A stretch of DNA of 64,000 bases. It comes from Calendula officinalis. Lineage: Eukaryota > Streptophyta > Magnoliopsida > Asterales > Asteraceae. The position numbers were made by a program, and so were the translations under genes. The notes beneath the pieces are model-generated. The model was not told the DNA's origin and did no database searches. It saw only the letters and a program-made list of their open reading frames with translations. Positions 10,852-26,130 of this stretch are shown piece by piece (the stretch's first letter is position 1; each line of letters starts with the position of its first letter). The stretch is from assembly GCA_963853835.1 (NCBI GenBank), contig OY970820.1:27986873-28050872 (forward strand), written 5' to 3'.

Positions 10852-12426
10852 ATGGCTCATGATAAGATGAATTGGCGATGGGCGTTCTCTAGTGATAAAC
10901 AGAAATCGTTTCGCTCGTAGGAACTAGATTTGAAGCGAATTGCATCTTCTGTTTATGTCACTAATTTTCCTCATGCATGGGATACCAGGGATCTTTGGAA
11001 AGCAATGATGGTTTTTGGTACGGTTGCTGATGTTTTTACTCCTCGAAAATTGTCTAAGATTGGTCGTAGATTTGCCTTCGTTCGTTTTATTAGGGTTGGT
11101 AACTTGGAAACCCTAATCGGTAGGCTGAATTCTGCATGGTTCGGGTCTTTTCATTTATTCGCATCAAAGACCAGATTTGAACATAAACCTGGGAAAAATA
11201 CTGATGAGGTTCATACAGTTAAAGCTCCTGAACGGATTTTGATGAAGAACCAAGGGGTATCGAAATCAGTGAAATTTTCATATTTATTTAAATCAGGCCG
11301 TGGAGGTTCCGATGTTCCTGAAGTTTCAAGTGAAAAAGGAGTAGCTAGTAAGAAGAAGGTAATTCAATTGAAGAAGAAGGATGTTATGCCCTTATGTGAT
11401 GATGGCACTGTGTTGGTTGGAAAGGTGAGAGAACTATCTCTGATTGAGAACATTAAGATAGTGTGTGCTAAGGAAGGTTTTCATGACATTGATTTTCATT
11501 ATATTGGTGGGTCTTGGATTTGTCTTGAATTCGAATCAAAAGCTACATGTGATAGATTCAAGTTGCATGAAGACATGCAATCTTTTTTCATTCATTTAAT
11601 GCATTTGGATGAAAAGTTTGTTGTTGATGATAAAGTGGTATGGGTTCGTATTGACGGGTTACCTCTTCTCGCGGGTACCGTGAATGTTATCTCAAAAATG
11701 ATTAAAGGATGGGGAGAAGTGATGTTTGTTGACGGGGATCATGGTGAAGGTGGAACGGGGAATGTTTGTATTAAAACTAGTTTGACAGGCAAGATTTTTG
11801 AAGAACTGGATGTGGTTCTTGACGGAGCCAGGTTTTCGGTATGTATTTATGAGATTGCATTGTGGCAGCCCACTATGAAAAATATGGATGCTGCGAGCAA
11901 GGGTGATGATGAGGTTCCTGCATCACATTATGACTCAGAGGATTATCGTCATGATAAGGATGTGTTGGTTCAAGATAATGTTTTAAATGGGGAGAATGGT
12001 GATGAAGTAGAAAAGTCACAAGATGGTAATGTTCCTGTGGTGAATAATCAGTTGAATGATTCACGAGTTCTTGAGGTGGATAATAATGTTGTGAATTTGG
12101 GGGATGAGGTGCAAGGCTCGGGTACTAAAACGGGTCAGCAGCTAGAACAGGAGGTTTCCCTTTCAAGACCTCCTGGTTTCGAGAATGGATGCAGAAATGG
12201 TGATACGGAGGAGGAAGTGGTTAAGAACACGCATAAAAGTTCTTTCTCGGAAAACTCGTGTGCTAATTCGGGTGTGCTGAAGAACAAACCACAAGTGATG
12301 TCTCTTGTGGGCGATTTGAACAAGTATATTGAAATTGGCCTTGCTTTGGGCCATGACACGGAAGGGTGTCAATCGTCTCTCGAACGTATGATTAGCAGAA
12401 TGGGAGATGATAAAGGTAATTTATGA
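10852..12426 (+). pseudogene. LINE ORF1: RRM plus DUF4283-like protein
   Basis: This is the ORF1 protein of plant L1-type LINEs, which binds the element RNA. The likely start is the ATG at 10852, in frame with the long reading frame, but a TAG at 10918-10920 interrupts it. The frame is open from there to 12426. An RNA-recognition motif lies near the start (SSVYVTNFPHAWDTRDLW, then RRFAFVRF as the RNP1-like strand). A DUF4283-type segment follows (TVLVGKVRELSLIENIK and later VVWVRIDGLPLLAG), then an acidic low-complexity tail ending in RPPGFENG. The stop codon overlaps the ORF2 start as ATGA (12423-12426), suggesting coupled translation in the ancestor. Confidence 0.8.
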
Positions 12427-14850
12427 ATATATTATCCTTAAATTCTTGTGGTATTGGAGATATCGTGAAGATGAAACGGATTGGTGTTGTGTGTAATGAT
12501 AATAAAGTGTCTTTTCTCGGAATTCAAGAGACACGAGTTTCTAAAATAGAAGTTTTCATGATTAAGCAACTATGGGGTAACATGTCGTTCGATTTTGCGC
12601 TGAGTAGTGCGGTAGGTTTGTCCGGGGGTATTTTGTCAGTGTGGGGCTCGGCTTTGTTTTCGTGTTCCCGTATTGTTAGTTTGCAAAATGTGTTGTTTGT
12701 GCATGGGGAATGGAAAATTAGTAAATTAAAATGTATCTTGGGAAATGTGTATGCTCCGCAAAGTACGGTTGATAGAAGAAGGTTATCGGAGTTGATTTCT
12801 AACTATATGATGGAGAATGAAGGGAATTATGTTTTGTTTGGTGATTTTAATGCGGTGCGGGAGGAGGGCGAAAGGTTGGGTTGTGAAATAAATGCTCGGG
12901 AGATTTGTGATTTCAATGGTTTTATTGATACCGTTAGTATTGATGAAATTCCAATGGGGGGTCGGCTTTTACTCGAATAAGTCGCGATGGTGGAAAGATG
13001 AGCAAACTTGATCGGCTTTTAATTAGTGAAGGTGTGCACGAGGTATGCTCGGATTTAGTAGCTAATGTGTTGTCGGACATTATTTCAGATCATCGACCTA
13101 TTATTTTGGCGCAAGAGACGTTTGATTATGGGCCCCGGGTTTTTTGGTTTTTTAATTCTTGGATGGATGACGAATCTTTTAATGCGTTAGTTATCAATTC
13201 TTGGGCTGCGCAGGGGGATGTTACAAGTGATAATTATTGTATTCGGTTCAAGAATAAGTTAAAGTTGCTTAAAGAAAAGTGTAGAGCTTGGTGCAAAGAA
13301 AAAACGCAAACCGTGGTGATCAAAGAAAGAGGCTTATTGATCAGGTTGTTGATATTGAGGGTAAGATGGAACGGAATACCGTAACGGATGAAGAGGATAA
13401 TGATCGGCAGACGGCTAGCCAACTTCTGTATAAGCTAGATAAGAAAGATTGGAGTGATCTTGCGCAAAAAGCTAAGATCAAATGGTGCATAGAAGGAGAT
13501 GAAAATTCAAATTATTTTCATGGTATTATTAACAGTAAGAGACGTCATTCTCTGATGCGCGGTGTTAAACATGAAGGTAGTTGGTTTCATAATCCGGGGG
13601 CGGTAAAAGAAGTGTTTTTCAAGCATTTCACTAGTAAATTTAAGAAGGTGCCCGTTATCAAAGTAGTGACGAGAAGCAATAATTTTAAATGTTTGTGTGA
13701 AGCCAATGCTACTTATTTGTCGTGCGATATCACGATGGCGGAACTCAAAATTGCTGTTTGGAGTTGCGGCAATGACAAGGCCCCCGAGCTGGACGGTTTT
13801 ACCTTCGCCTTTATTAAAAAATATTGGGATTTAATTAAAATTGATGTGTTTAACTTCGTTAATGAGTTTTTTGAAACAGGATATCTTCCTTCCGGGTGCA
13901 ACTCTTCTTTTAATACGTTGATTCCTAAGGTTATTAACCCCATTTCTATTACAGATTATAGACCGATTAGCCTTATTGTTGTTCAATACAAAATCATCGC
14001 GAAGGTGTTGGCGCCGAGGTTAGCTGCGGTGGTGGATTCGGTGGTTAGCATTGAACAATCGGCTTTTATTCAAGGTCACCAAATTCTAGACGGTCCCATG
14101 ATAGTTAATGAAGTTATTGCTTGGTATAAGAAGAAAAAGAAAGATGCCATGGTGTTAAAAGTTGATTTTGAAAAAGCCTATGACACTATTAGTTGGGAAT
14201 TCTTAGATAGAATTATGGAGTTCATGCATTTTCCGGAAAGGTGGCGGAAATGGATCGTGGCGATTCGTGAGTCGTTCTAAGGCGTCAGTTATTTTGAATG
14301 GAAATGCTTATAAAGAATTTAATTTGGGAAGAGGTCTCCGGCAATGTGATCCGTTGTCTCCATTTTCATTTATTATTGCTATGAAGGGTCTTCATGTGGC
14401 GATGGAGGAAGCGTCCATGCATTAATTTTTCCGAGGTATTAAAATAAACTCCAAGGTGGTAATATCTCACTTGTTATATGCGGATGATGCTATTTTTTTG
14501 GGTGAATGGTCTCTTGATAATATGCAAAATCTATTGATTATTCTCCACTTTTTTCATATGGCTTCGGGGCTGAAGATAAATTTGCATAAATCTAATTTGT
14601 ATGGGGTGGGGGTTACGGAAGAAGAGATTAATCAAAAGGTCGGGTTACTTGGTGTGTGTAGTGGTAAGCTTCCGTTCACGTACTTAGGTTTACCCGTAGG
14701 GGCGTGCATGACAAGGAAGAGTAATTGGGATGTCTTGATTGATAGATTCAAAAAGAAGTTGTCGATGTGGAAGGTGAATTCCTTATCGGCGGGTGGTCGT
14801 TTAACGCTTTTAAAATCGGTGTTGGGTGGGTTGGGGACATATTATATGTC
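12423..14850 (+). pseudogene. LINE ORF2, first part: endonuclease and reverse transcriptase
   Basis: This is the N-terminal two thirds of a LINE ORF2 protein, which nicks target DNA and copies the element RNA. The endonuclease domain shows ILSLNSCGIG, the catalytic QETR, FGDFNAVRE and ISDHRPI (about 13090). The reverse transcriptase shows LIPKVINP, YRPISLIVVQYKIIAKVL, VLKVDFEKAYDTISWEFL, the LRQCDPLSPFSF box, and LLYADDAIFL (about 14472-14500) with the YADD centre. It is broken by frameshifts near 12966, 13290-13380 and 14265 and by a TAA near 14423. The frame is cut near 14850, right after TYYMSM, by foreign DNA, and the protein resumes near 26131. It cannot be functional as it stands. Confidence 0.85.
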
Positions 14851-17342
14851 CATGGCTGACATGAAGGCTTTCATCGAAGGCAAAGCGGTGGGAATTCTCT
14901 TTCAAGGCGGCCCGCATGACTCATCCTAAGTGAGGGCTTAGCCAACGACACGTGCCTTTGGGGGCTTGCTCCTCTTCTTTCTTTTTTGATTACCTTCCTC
15001 GCGTATGTATAAGACCGAATCCATTCGATTTCTAAAAAAGATTACTAATCCTTAACTTTTCGAGCCCCTTAGGGCGCATAAGTCAACTAGCGGAGGGTAA
15101 GGCTTTTATTTGTTAAGGGAGAGCTAGGGGGAACACTCGCCAGCAAGCACCTGGATTGACTAAAAACAGGGGAAACCGTGACTTGAAGATCGTTTTCGAA
15201 GTTCCCTGCCATGCATTTCCTGGACTCTGATAGCCCTGCATATGATTATATGGCGGTCCAGGGGGAGTTCCCTGCAGCCTATATATAAAGCTATATAGTT
15301 TCAATGGCAATTGCCTTCGGCATGATACGAGCAATCTTTTGCTCACCAAGCATAAGATGGAAGAGCGTGGAGGTTCCGTAGCGCGTCATGAGCACCGGGC
15401 TAAGGGGCGGTTGAGCAACTCAAGCGAACCGCCCTACCTTACTACAACATAAGGACAGAAGGGAGAAGGTTGTGAAGGTGGCCTCGTTATCCACACCTCC
15501 GGTCGGATGAACACAGGGTCAGTCACGGACCTCTTAGGTTTTTTGCTTTGACTGTCTCCCATATCATTGATAATAAAGATCCACTACTTGCCTTGTCGAC
15601 GCTAAACTCAGTACCTCGCTTCCGGAAAGTCTTCAAACGAGCCCTCTCTTCCCACTACTGTCAAAACTCTCGGATCTCTTTCCCTGAAGCCTCCTATCAA
15701 GTAAGGCGTGTAAGTCAACTTTCTATTGAATGGGGCGAGGAGGGCAACTACTGAAGGGCGATCTCGGCTGAAAGCAAGCTTGATTAGGGGTAAGGCAACA
15801 GGGCTTAGTACGTTTCAGTATCAATTGCCGGATGAATTCAGTGACAGCCAAAGAAAGGAATTACAAACCAGTGATCTCCGCCTTTATCCAATGATAAAAA
15901 AGCCTAGTTCTCAGTAAAGCCTTCACGGAGTTCAAGACCGGCATCCACGCTTATTCTTCTCGAGGTTGCCTCTTCTCTAGATCTAGAACAAGGACGGGCG
16001 CGGCAAGGCATTCTCTTACATCAGAAGTACATTTGGCTACTAGATAGACAATTAGTTCCGATACTAAGAGATTGGGCTATCGGCCGGTATCAGTTGAAGT
16101 CAACAAAGAAGGAAAGCCTTCCCCAGTCCAAAATTTTCAGGTGAAAAGAAGATAGATGACTGAGCTTGGAGTGGAATAGGAATCTAAAACAGAATTCGAT
16201 CAATTGGCTTTAACGAACCGAAAAGATAATAGATCCTTCATTTTTATATCACATGTCCTATTTTGACACCAAGAAATGAATTCTAGAAATAGAATATAAT
16301 GTTTAGAAATTCAAATGGAGTTGAAATTTGTAATAAGAGTCTTTGATTACCATAAATTACTTTCATACCCACAATTAGATGGACCCTAAATAAGGTATTT
16401 CGCCAGAAAAAGGATTAAAATCGGGAAATAGGGCGAACCGCCTTTATCGTGGCTATTTGCCCAATGGCTACCACCGGAAGTGCGCTAAGTTAGTCACAGG
16501 GGAACCCCAAGTTCTTTCTAACCTCCGACTCTATAAAATAAACTTGGATGGCTTGCTTGTTTAGCTTGCCCCCTCTTTGAATGTGTACAATGAGCATTTG
16601 AACCAGGAAGTGACCCGCATAGAAAATGCCTAACCTGAATAAGTAAACAGCAGGAAGAAGACAGTTACCCTGCGGCCTTTCTCTTTGATATTGCAGGTGT
16701 TATCCCCTGCAAATAATGGTAGCTCAAAGCACATTCGGTCGTTAACTCCTCGCGCCGCTGCCGCCGTTTCTAGGACCGACCGACGCCTCACCTGCACAGG
16801 TACCTACCTAAAAAAGACAAGAAAGCAATACGCGCCTAGCTCGGAAAAGATAAAGTCCGACATCATTGTGTTCTCAAGGCCGAAGGCCAAGTCAAAGACA
16901 GAGACCGTGCCCCTCGGGCACCTCTGAAGAGGGTTCCGCCCTTCCACTAAGCCTTCCTACCCCTGCCTCCAAGAGAAGAAATGGCACCAATCGATTCAAT
17001 AGAAGGCATTAAGCAGACAGAGCGAGAAGAGAGGATATCCTTTATCCTGTTGCAGCTTTCATGAAGGCTTTCATTGAGGAATCGAAAGAATCTACCCAGT
17101 CTAGGGCTGAAAAGGGGTACTCAATATTGATATTGTCGGGGCACCCTTCTTTAGGGTATGACCCAGGAGCGGTTCGAACCGGCCTTTCCTTTGATAGTCG
17201 ACAAGCTTGACTTATAGCGAATTCCATTTGGGCCGGCCGCCTGGAATCAAAAGACTTTCGAACCCGTTGAAGATCCTTGTGGCTCCGGATTCCTCCAATC
17301 CAGCCGACTGAAGACTTGATTATTGGTATATCGATCGGTCCA

Positions 17343-20107
<2,765 letters not shown>

Positions 20108-20110
20108 ATA

Positions 20111-20122
20111 TGGTATCAGAGC
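20111..20122 (+). other. Primer-binding site, tRNA-iMet type
   Basis: TGGTATCAGAGC, complementary to the 3' end of plant initiator methionine tRNA, lies three bases after the 5' LTR. It is where minus-strand DNA synthesis would have been primed. Confidence 0.9.
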
Positions 20123-21799
20123 ATTGGTTTGAGTGAACTAGGTATCGTGGTGGTACTTGGACTCAAATTTAGGTGTTGTTGGTGTGAGGTTTTGACTATA
20201 AATTTAGGATGGATACAAACCATAAGATGAATCTAAGTTAGGGGGTAAAAGGAGATCAGAACTTTTAGTGATACGTTAATTTTGTTTATGTATAATGTAG
20301 TTATAATATTACAGGGCCCGTACTATTGTGAATGCATTCTACGTACTTGAAATTGACGAGGTCACGAAAGAGTTTCCGTGAGACTAGCTAAGGGTTATGT
20401 TAGGCTAAGATTATGTTTAGAACACACTTCGTGAGTAGTAATTCATATGGAAGCTAAGAAGCAAAAATAAAGTATTGAGAAATTGAGATATATATGTTTG
20501 GATGGAAAGCAATGATAAGGAAATAAAGTTGTCATGATTATGGGTACGGATCGAATGATCAAATTTTGACAATCAGTGTGGTGGGATTTGAAATTCATAA
20601 AGGACATAATGTATGAGATATGAGCTTCAATATACATGTCTAAGATAAAATCGTTTGTGATTAGAATTAGTAGTCGACTAAAGCGACCACATAATAAATT
20701 ATGATGCAGATGTCACAAGTGAATCCAAGTGTGAAAGATACAGTTCTAAAGCCTTGGATGCTTGGAGAATAGAACACATAAGGATATGTGCACTTGTTAT
20801 TAAGTCTTGTATATATGTTGATAAGCCTTGAGTGATATAATCATTTTAGGCAAGTCAGTTGACTGAGAACACGCCAAGTTGATCTTATAAACTATGGATC
20901 ATTATGATACTATTGGTTATTCAAACGATGTCTAAGGGGTTGAATGTAGTTTGGTGAACGATGTGAATTAGTTATTGATGAATAGAGGATATTTAAAGCA
21001 AACTATTGTGAAAATAAATTGAAGGATTATCGATTGGTCATGGATAATCAGTGAAAAGTATGTATAATGATGGTTCATAATAGAAGTATGGAGTCTTATT
21101 TGTCTGAAGGGAAAATTATGATTGCGATATAAAATGACAAGAGTTAAGGTAGATGATACTTGAAGAATAATCTATAAATTACTACAAGAACAATGCTTAC
21201 GAACATTCGAATAATTAAGTAGAATGAAAACTCTTATAGAGAGGTTAGTTACTATGATTTAACATAGTTTTGGCGTATTGTTATTATAAACCTAAAATTA
21301 AATTTATAGTGTTATTATGGTTTGGAATCAACGCCATTAAAAGTTTAATGCTATATTGCGAGTCTCAAGGATTTTTTGGGAAATCTTGATATTATAGATG
21401 GATACGTTGTATAAGCAATTAAGATATGCTGAAATCTCGATAGATATTATGATATTAAAGTTCGTTTTAGGTATAAAAGAATGGGTGTTACGATCTATAC
21501 CTAGCATTTATCTGTGTATCTTTTTAGAGTGAGAAAGACCATCTTTTAGTTTACGAGGAACGTCAGAAGCGATTATGAAATCGGCATTCAACCAAAAGGC
21601 ACAATTTTCCACCAAGTACATCCCGACTGAGGTTGAGAAAATTCAAATATTTGTTAAAAGCCTAAGTGAATAAGACGATGAATGTATAAACAATAATTGT
21701 ATATAACTGTTATAGCAATATGGTCGGACGCAACCCGAGATTGCGGACGTTGTGATAAACCATCAGGGACGGTGTGCCGGTGATCGTGGACATGTGATA

Positions 21800-22130
21800 T
21801 GTATAGGGTGTGGGAACGAAGGACATAACAAGTCTAGATGCTTGTTCAAGGATATCAATTGTTACTCTTAGAGAATGTCGAGGCACCGAAGGCGTCAATA
21901 TCGTACTCTTTTTAAACAAGCCACCGAAAGTATAGCTTCGGTACACCAGTCTTCTAAAGTGGGTACTTCAAGCAAAAAGGAGGAGGTTCCTAGGGCAAGA
22001 AGTCATACATTTCTAATCACTTATGAGAAAGCCCACGAGAATGATGACATCGAAACGGTATATTTCTTGTTAATTTTCGACCCGTCCATACATTGTTTGA
22101 TTTTGAAGCTTCTCATTTCCCGTGTGTCAT
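21800..22130 (+). pseudogene. Gag zinc knuckle and protease remnant
   Basis: A CCHC zinc knuckle is readable at 21800-21841 (CIGCGNEGHNKSRC, spacing C-X2-C-X4-H-X4-C), followed by a stop and a frame change. At about 22069-22110 another frame gives VNFRPVHTLFDFEAS, the aspartic protease active-site region; the usual DSGA core is altered to DFEA. Further on, near 22320-22420, are residues typical of the protease C-terminus (MSRYYVGN, then EGEKPMYVYGE). Stops and frameshifts throughout show long decay. Confidence 0.7.
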
Positions 22131-22546
22131 TGAAATTCACTTGGTTTTGTTGTTGCCCTCGTAATCTATTGATTGAATTTGATATATGTTGCGATTATGG
22201 GTAGTGTGACTACTTTGGCTAGAAAGTGTATAAGGATTGTATTTTAGTGATTGGTGATTGCGGATCCCTCGATTTAGAGATTTTTTTAAATTTGCTAAGC
22301 TTTAATTTTATTATTAGAATGGACCGGATGTCGAGGTATTATGTCGGCAATATGTTTGTTGAAAAGATCATCTGAATTCCAGTTGAAGGTGAGAAACCCA
22401 TGTATGTGTATGGAGAAAGTAGAATGGAAAACAAACGATCTTATTCCTTAAAGCCCATAAAATCTTGTTCCGTGGGTGGTCTTCTTCCGTAATATATGTT
22501 TTAATATCGTGGTAGAAATATAGAAAACGGTAAATGATGTCTCAGT

Positions 22547-22620
22547 TGTGAAATTTTATGTCACGCGTGTAAAGCTAATGATGTTGCAGATGCTTTAGGT
22601 CGGAAAACATATCACCGAGT
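22547..22620 (+). pseudogene. RNase H C-terminal remnant
   Basis: The frame reads CEILCHACKANDVADALGRK, matching the end of the Ty3 RNase H domain, whose usual form has HPGKANVVADALSRK. It lies only about 450 bp after the protease remnant, so the reverse transcriptase between them has been deleted. A short stretch after it (DDLKKWQIEALKPE) resembles the linker before integrase. Confidence 0.7.
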
Positions 22621-23416
22621 GTATCTTACACAATGACAAATATAGTAGTGAATTCTGTTATATTTGATGATTTAAAGAAGTGGCAAATTGAAGCCTTGAA
22701 ACCTGAAATTAATAAGAAGGAAAGAATGTTGAAATATGAAAAGTTTGGATGAGTTAGGAATTATTGCAGGATTAGTCAAAAAAATGAAGTGTGACTTTGA
22801 TCATGATAGTGAATTTGCCTATTATAAGCTTGTGATGATTGTTGATTATAATTAGCCAAAAATGAAATTGTAGGATTGCATGTTGAATATGATATTTAAA
22901 TGGTTAATCCAAGAATTTGTCGTTATGTGGTTGTTGAATATGACGCTAGGAAGAGTTAGACCCGTTTAGTAAAATGACTAGTTGAACAAATTGATCATTG
23001 TTTGAAGTCATGACTTGCATATAGAATCAATATTTGAAATTTATACATGGTATACATTGAGGATTTGGTAATGGCACGAAATTTGACTTGTTTGAGGGTA
23101 ATTTGGAATCTAAGTACTTGTAGTGTGAATGTGTCTTTAGTGATTCATGTTACTTACGAGATGAGAAGTTCAAATATACTTGTTGGAACGGTCCCTTTCG
23201 ACCGAAGTCAAAATGGTTGACAAATGGTAATAACTAGAAGAATCGGAAGAGATAATTAATACGAAGTCAATCAATTTAAAGAAGAAAGACATGTAATTAG
23301 TATTAGTCAAATAGAAACATCATTGAGGAACAAATTGGACGCGTGAAAGAAAAGAGGATATGGTCAAGAAATACCTGTTTTGTTTAAATCAACATGATTT
23401 CGAGGACGAAATCCTC

Positions 23417-23428
23417 AAAAGGAGGAGG
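23417..23428 (+). other. Polypurine tract
   Basis: AAAAGGAGGAGG lies just before the 3' LTR (four bases, TAAT, intervene). It follows the segment GAGGACGAAATCCTC that usually precedes it in chromoviruses. It primes plus-strand synthesis. Confidence 0.85.
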
Positions 23429-23432
23429 TAAT

Positions 23433-25831
23433 TGTAACATACGTGTTTTTGGTTTCCCTAAAATATATATCTTTACGCTTAAGTAACTTGGATTATGTAT
23501 CTTAAATGCTCAAAACATGTATGAGAAAATAATATCACACTTGTAACACCCAATTTTGTAGCGTCAACTTTGGGAACGAGTATTCTGGAATAAAGTTTAG
23601 AATTTATGAATATAATCTAAATGGAGTTGTAGTACTCCTTATGAGGTTTCCCAATTCTGTATGAAAAAGTTACGGGTGTTTGAAAAATTGACGAAAATTT
23701 CCGTTAGTGCTGTTAAGTATTAAACTGGCGGACACCCCCACCGTTAGAGCGAGTGAGGGCGCGTTCCTGGGTCTCTGGGATTGATATTTGGACACGGTGT
23801 CCCTAAGAGATATATGCAAGTGGTGTTAAACTTTCATGCAGAACAAAGCACGTTTAGACACTCTGTTGCACCATTTACAGAACAGGTCACATGCAATCAG
23901 CTTAAAAACTCTCTCTTTCATTAAGTGTGTGTGTTCTTGGTGTTTTACTGTGTGTGGACGATCTTAAGCTCAAAATCAAAGGGGTTTTTACATGCAAGTG
24001 AAGATTTAAAGGTAACTCATCTCCCTTATCATATATATGAGTAAAAATCATGGTAGAAAGTGGAGATTTGGTGAAGGTGATGAACCCGCTTATGGGTAAG
24101 CCTCATGAACCATAAAATTAGGGTTAAAGTTATGTTAAAAACATTATAATATCATGATATTATGATTAGGTTATGTTAGATATCAAGTTATATAGCTAAA
24201 ATCATTGGTTAATTGTAAGAATTAGCAATTTTCGTGTTTGAAAGTTATGATTCTGCACTGTTTTGTAAAAATCATAGAAAATTGTAGAAAAATCGTTTAA
24301 GGGTGATTCTAGTGGAATCTGAACCGTATTGATGTCTTCTCTGTTTCTTGTTTTGGTCATAAAAATAAATTTTGGGTCTAAGATAGGTGAAAATCACAGT
24401 TTATACAGTTCTGTCGAGCTGGATTCTGACAGCAAGATATTGCAGTATTGTAAAATTCATGTAAAATCGTAGAAAAATCATAAAAATATGAGGTCAAGGG
24501 AATTGGAAACATACTAAACATTACCACGAACCCACAAAATTTCATTGTGTAATTCGGAGTTTAAGTATGTCAGATGTGAGCATAAACAGAGGGCTGTATA
24601 ATGGGTTAACATGTAAAATTGTCAATTGAGATGCTTAGAACATTGAATTAAACGAATATAGTGATTATATGTGGTATGCCTTGTTTATAATCTTTTGATA
24701 GATGTCTTGATTGTTGGAATATCCTTGTAATGTCTCGCTTGACACGATTCAAGTCTTATGAATTCCTTGTGTTGCGTCTCGGTTTGATTGTCCTTGTATG
24801 AGATTCGTTTGATATTGATTCGGGTTATGATAATCCTCTTGTTTTGGTCTCTTGGAGTTTGTCTTTGTTAATATTTCGTTTGATATCGAATGTGAGTTAC
24901 CCGTATGAATTCCTTGAGATATGATTTCGTTTCGTGAGGACCCACGGCGGCTTGAGTATTACTTTGTGTAATATGTTGAGCGGTGGTCGTGGGGGTACCT
25001 GGAGGAGGATTGGTATGGACCGTGGTGGTGAAGCTGGGTCATGGACTCATTTAGGGGTGGCATGATCACCTTCACCGGCCTCATTCCCTAATGGCCTAAG
25101 GGGGAATGATGCATTTTATTCGTTTGGATTGTATGGAGATCTCGTTGATCCATGACATGGTATTGTCTGTCGGTTACGGTGGTTACGCGATGATTCCGGT
25201 TGATTATTGATGTGGTGATTTGTTCTCGATTGTGTTTATTATCTGGAGAACTCATGTTGATTCTTGCGATAAAGTTGTATTCTCAGTGTCAGTCATCCAG
25301 TAAGTCTCGTTGATCCCGGTTAGATGTTGATACTCGGCATGTTAGATTCTCAGTAAATCTCATGTTAAGTTGCAAAGTTTCTCGGTTAGTTATGTATTGA
25401 CTTGTTCTTGCAATAATGTGAATTCCCTGAATTGTTTTATATCATTTATATGCTTTATTCTTTTGTTTTGTATATAATGCTAGTATTATTTTGTGCTTTA
25501 TGAACCTACTACGCTCGTTGTAGCTTACCCGTTTAGTCGACAAACATTTTACAGGAAAAGATCAGAGAAAGCAGATAGGATCTTGAAGTTGATCAGAGGC
25601 TTAGGAGTTCTAATTCTGGTATACATTTAGTTATGCAGATATTGAGTAGTTTTGTATTTTGATTGTAGTTAGTTGGTTTGTATCCATAGTAATTGTTGGT
25701 ATGTAACGAGATCTTAGTTCGGTTGCTATCTTATGTATAAACATTATCGAACTCGAATGGTTTATTGTAATTAGATGGTTATTGGAAAGTTGTGAGTTTT
25801 GATTGGCGGGTATTTTGACCCGGTCGTTACA
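23433..25831 (+). repeat. 3' LTR (2399 bp) of the decayed Ty3 element
   Basis: It starts TGTAACATACGTG and ends CCGGTCGTTACA. Relative to the 5' LTR it has lost about 340 bp including the AT run; the joint at about 24630 falls at GAGATG, shared in part by both break points. There are scattered substitutions along its length. Confidence 0.9.
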
Positions 25832-26130
25832 GTCCAGCACGGATTGAAATAGGAGCCGGTTCGATAGGAAGCTTTTGAAAACCGATGTTCGCAATGACTA
25901 CCACAAGAAAGTCGCCCCCTATCAAGTAAGGAGAGCTAGGTGCCGGTCTTTGAAGCTATTAACTAATCTCTAGGGCAAGTAGGACTATGGAAAACGACTT
26001 TCACGTTCGGTTCAGAGAGCACTTTTTTCGTTGAGAATTCCTCGTTCCCTCTCGATAGACCAGCGGCGAATTCATACTCTCAGTATTCCGAAGTATGTTC
26101 CTCCTTTCGTGGTTCTTCAGGTGCATTAAT

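Noticed and set aside
16685..16927. Possible mitochondrial gene in the organelle-like block
   Set aside because: The 80-residue frame matches no mitochondrial protein I can name, so only the block is called.
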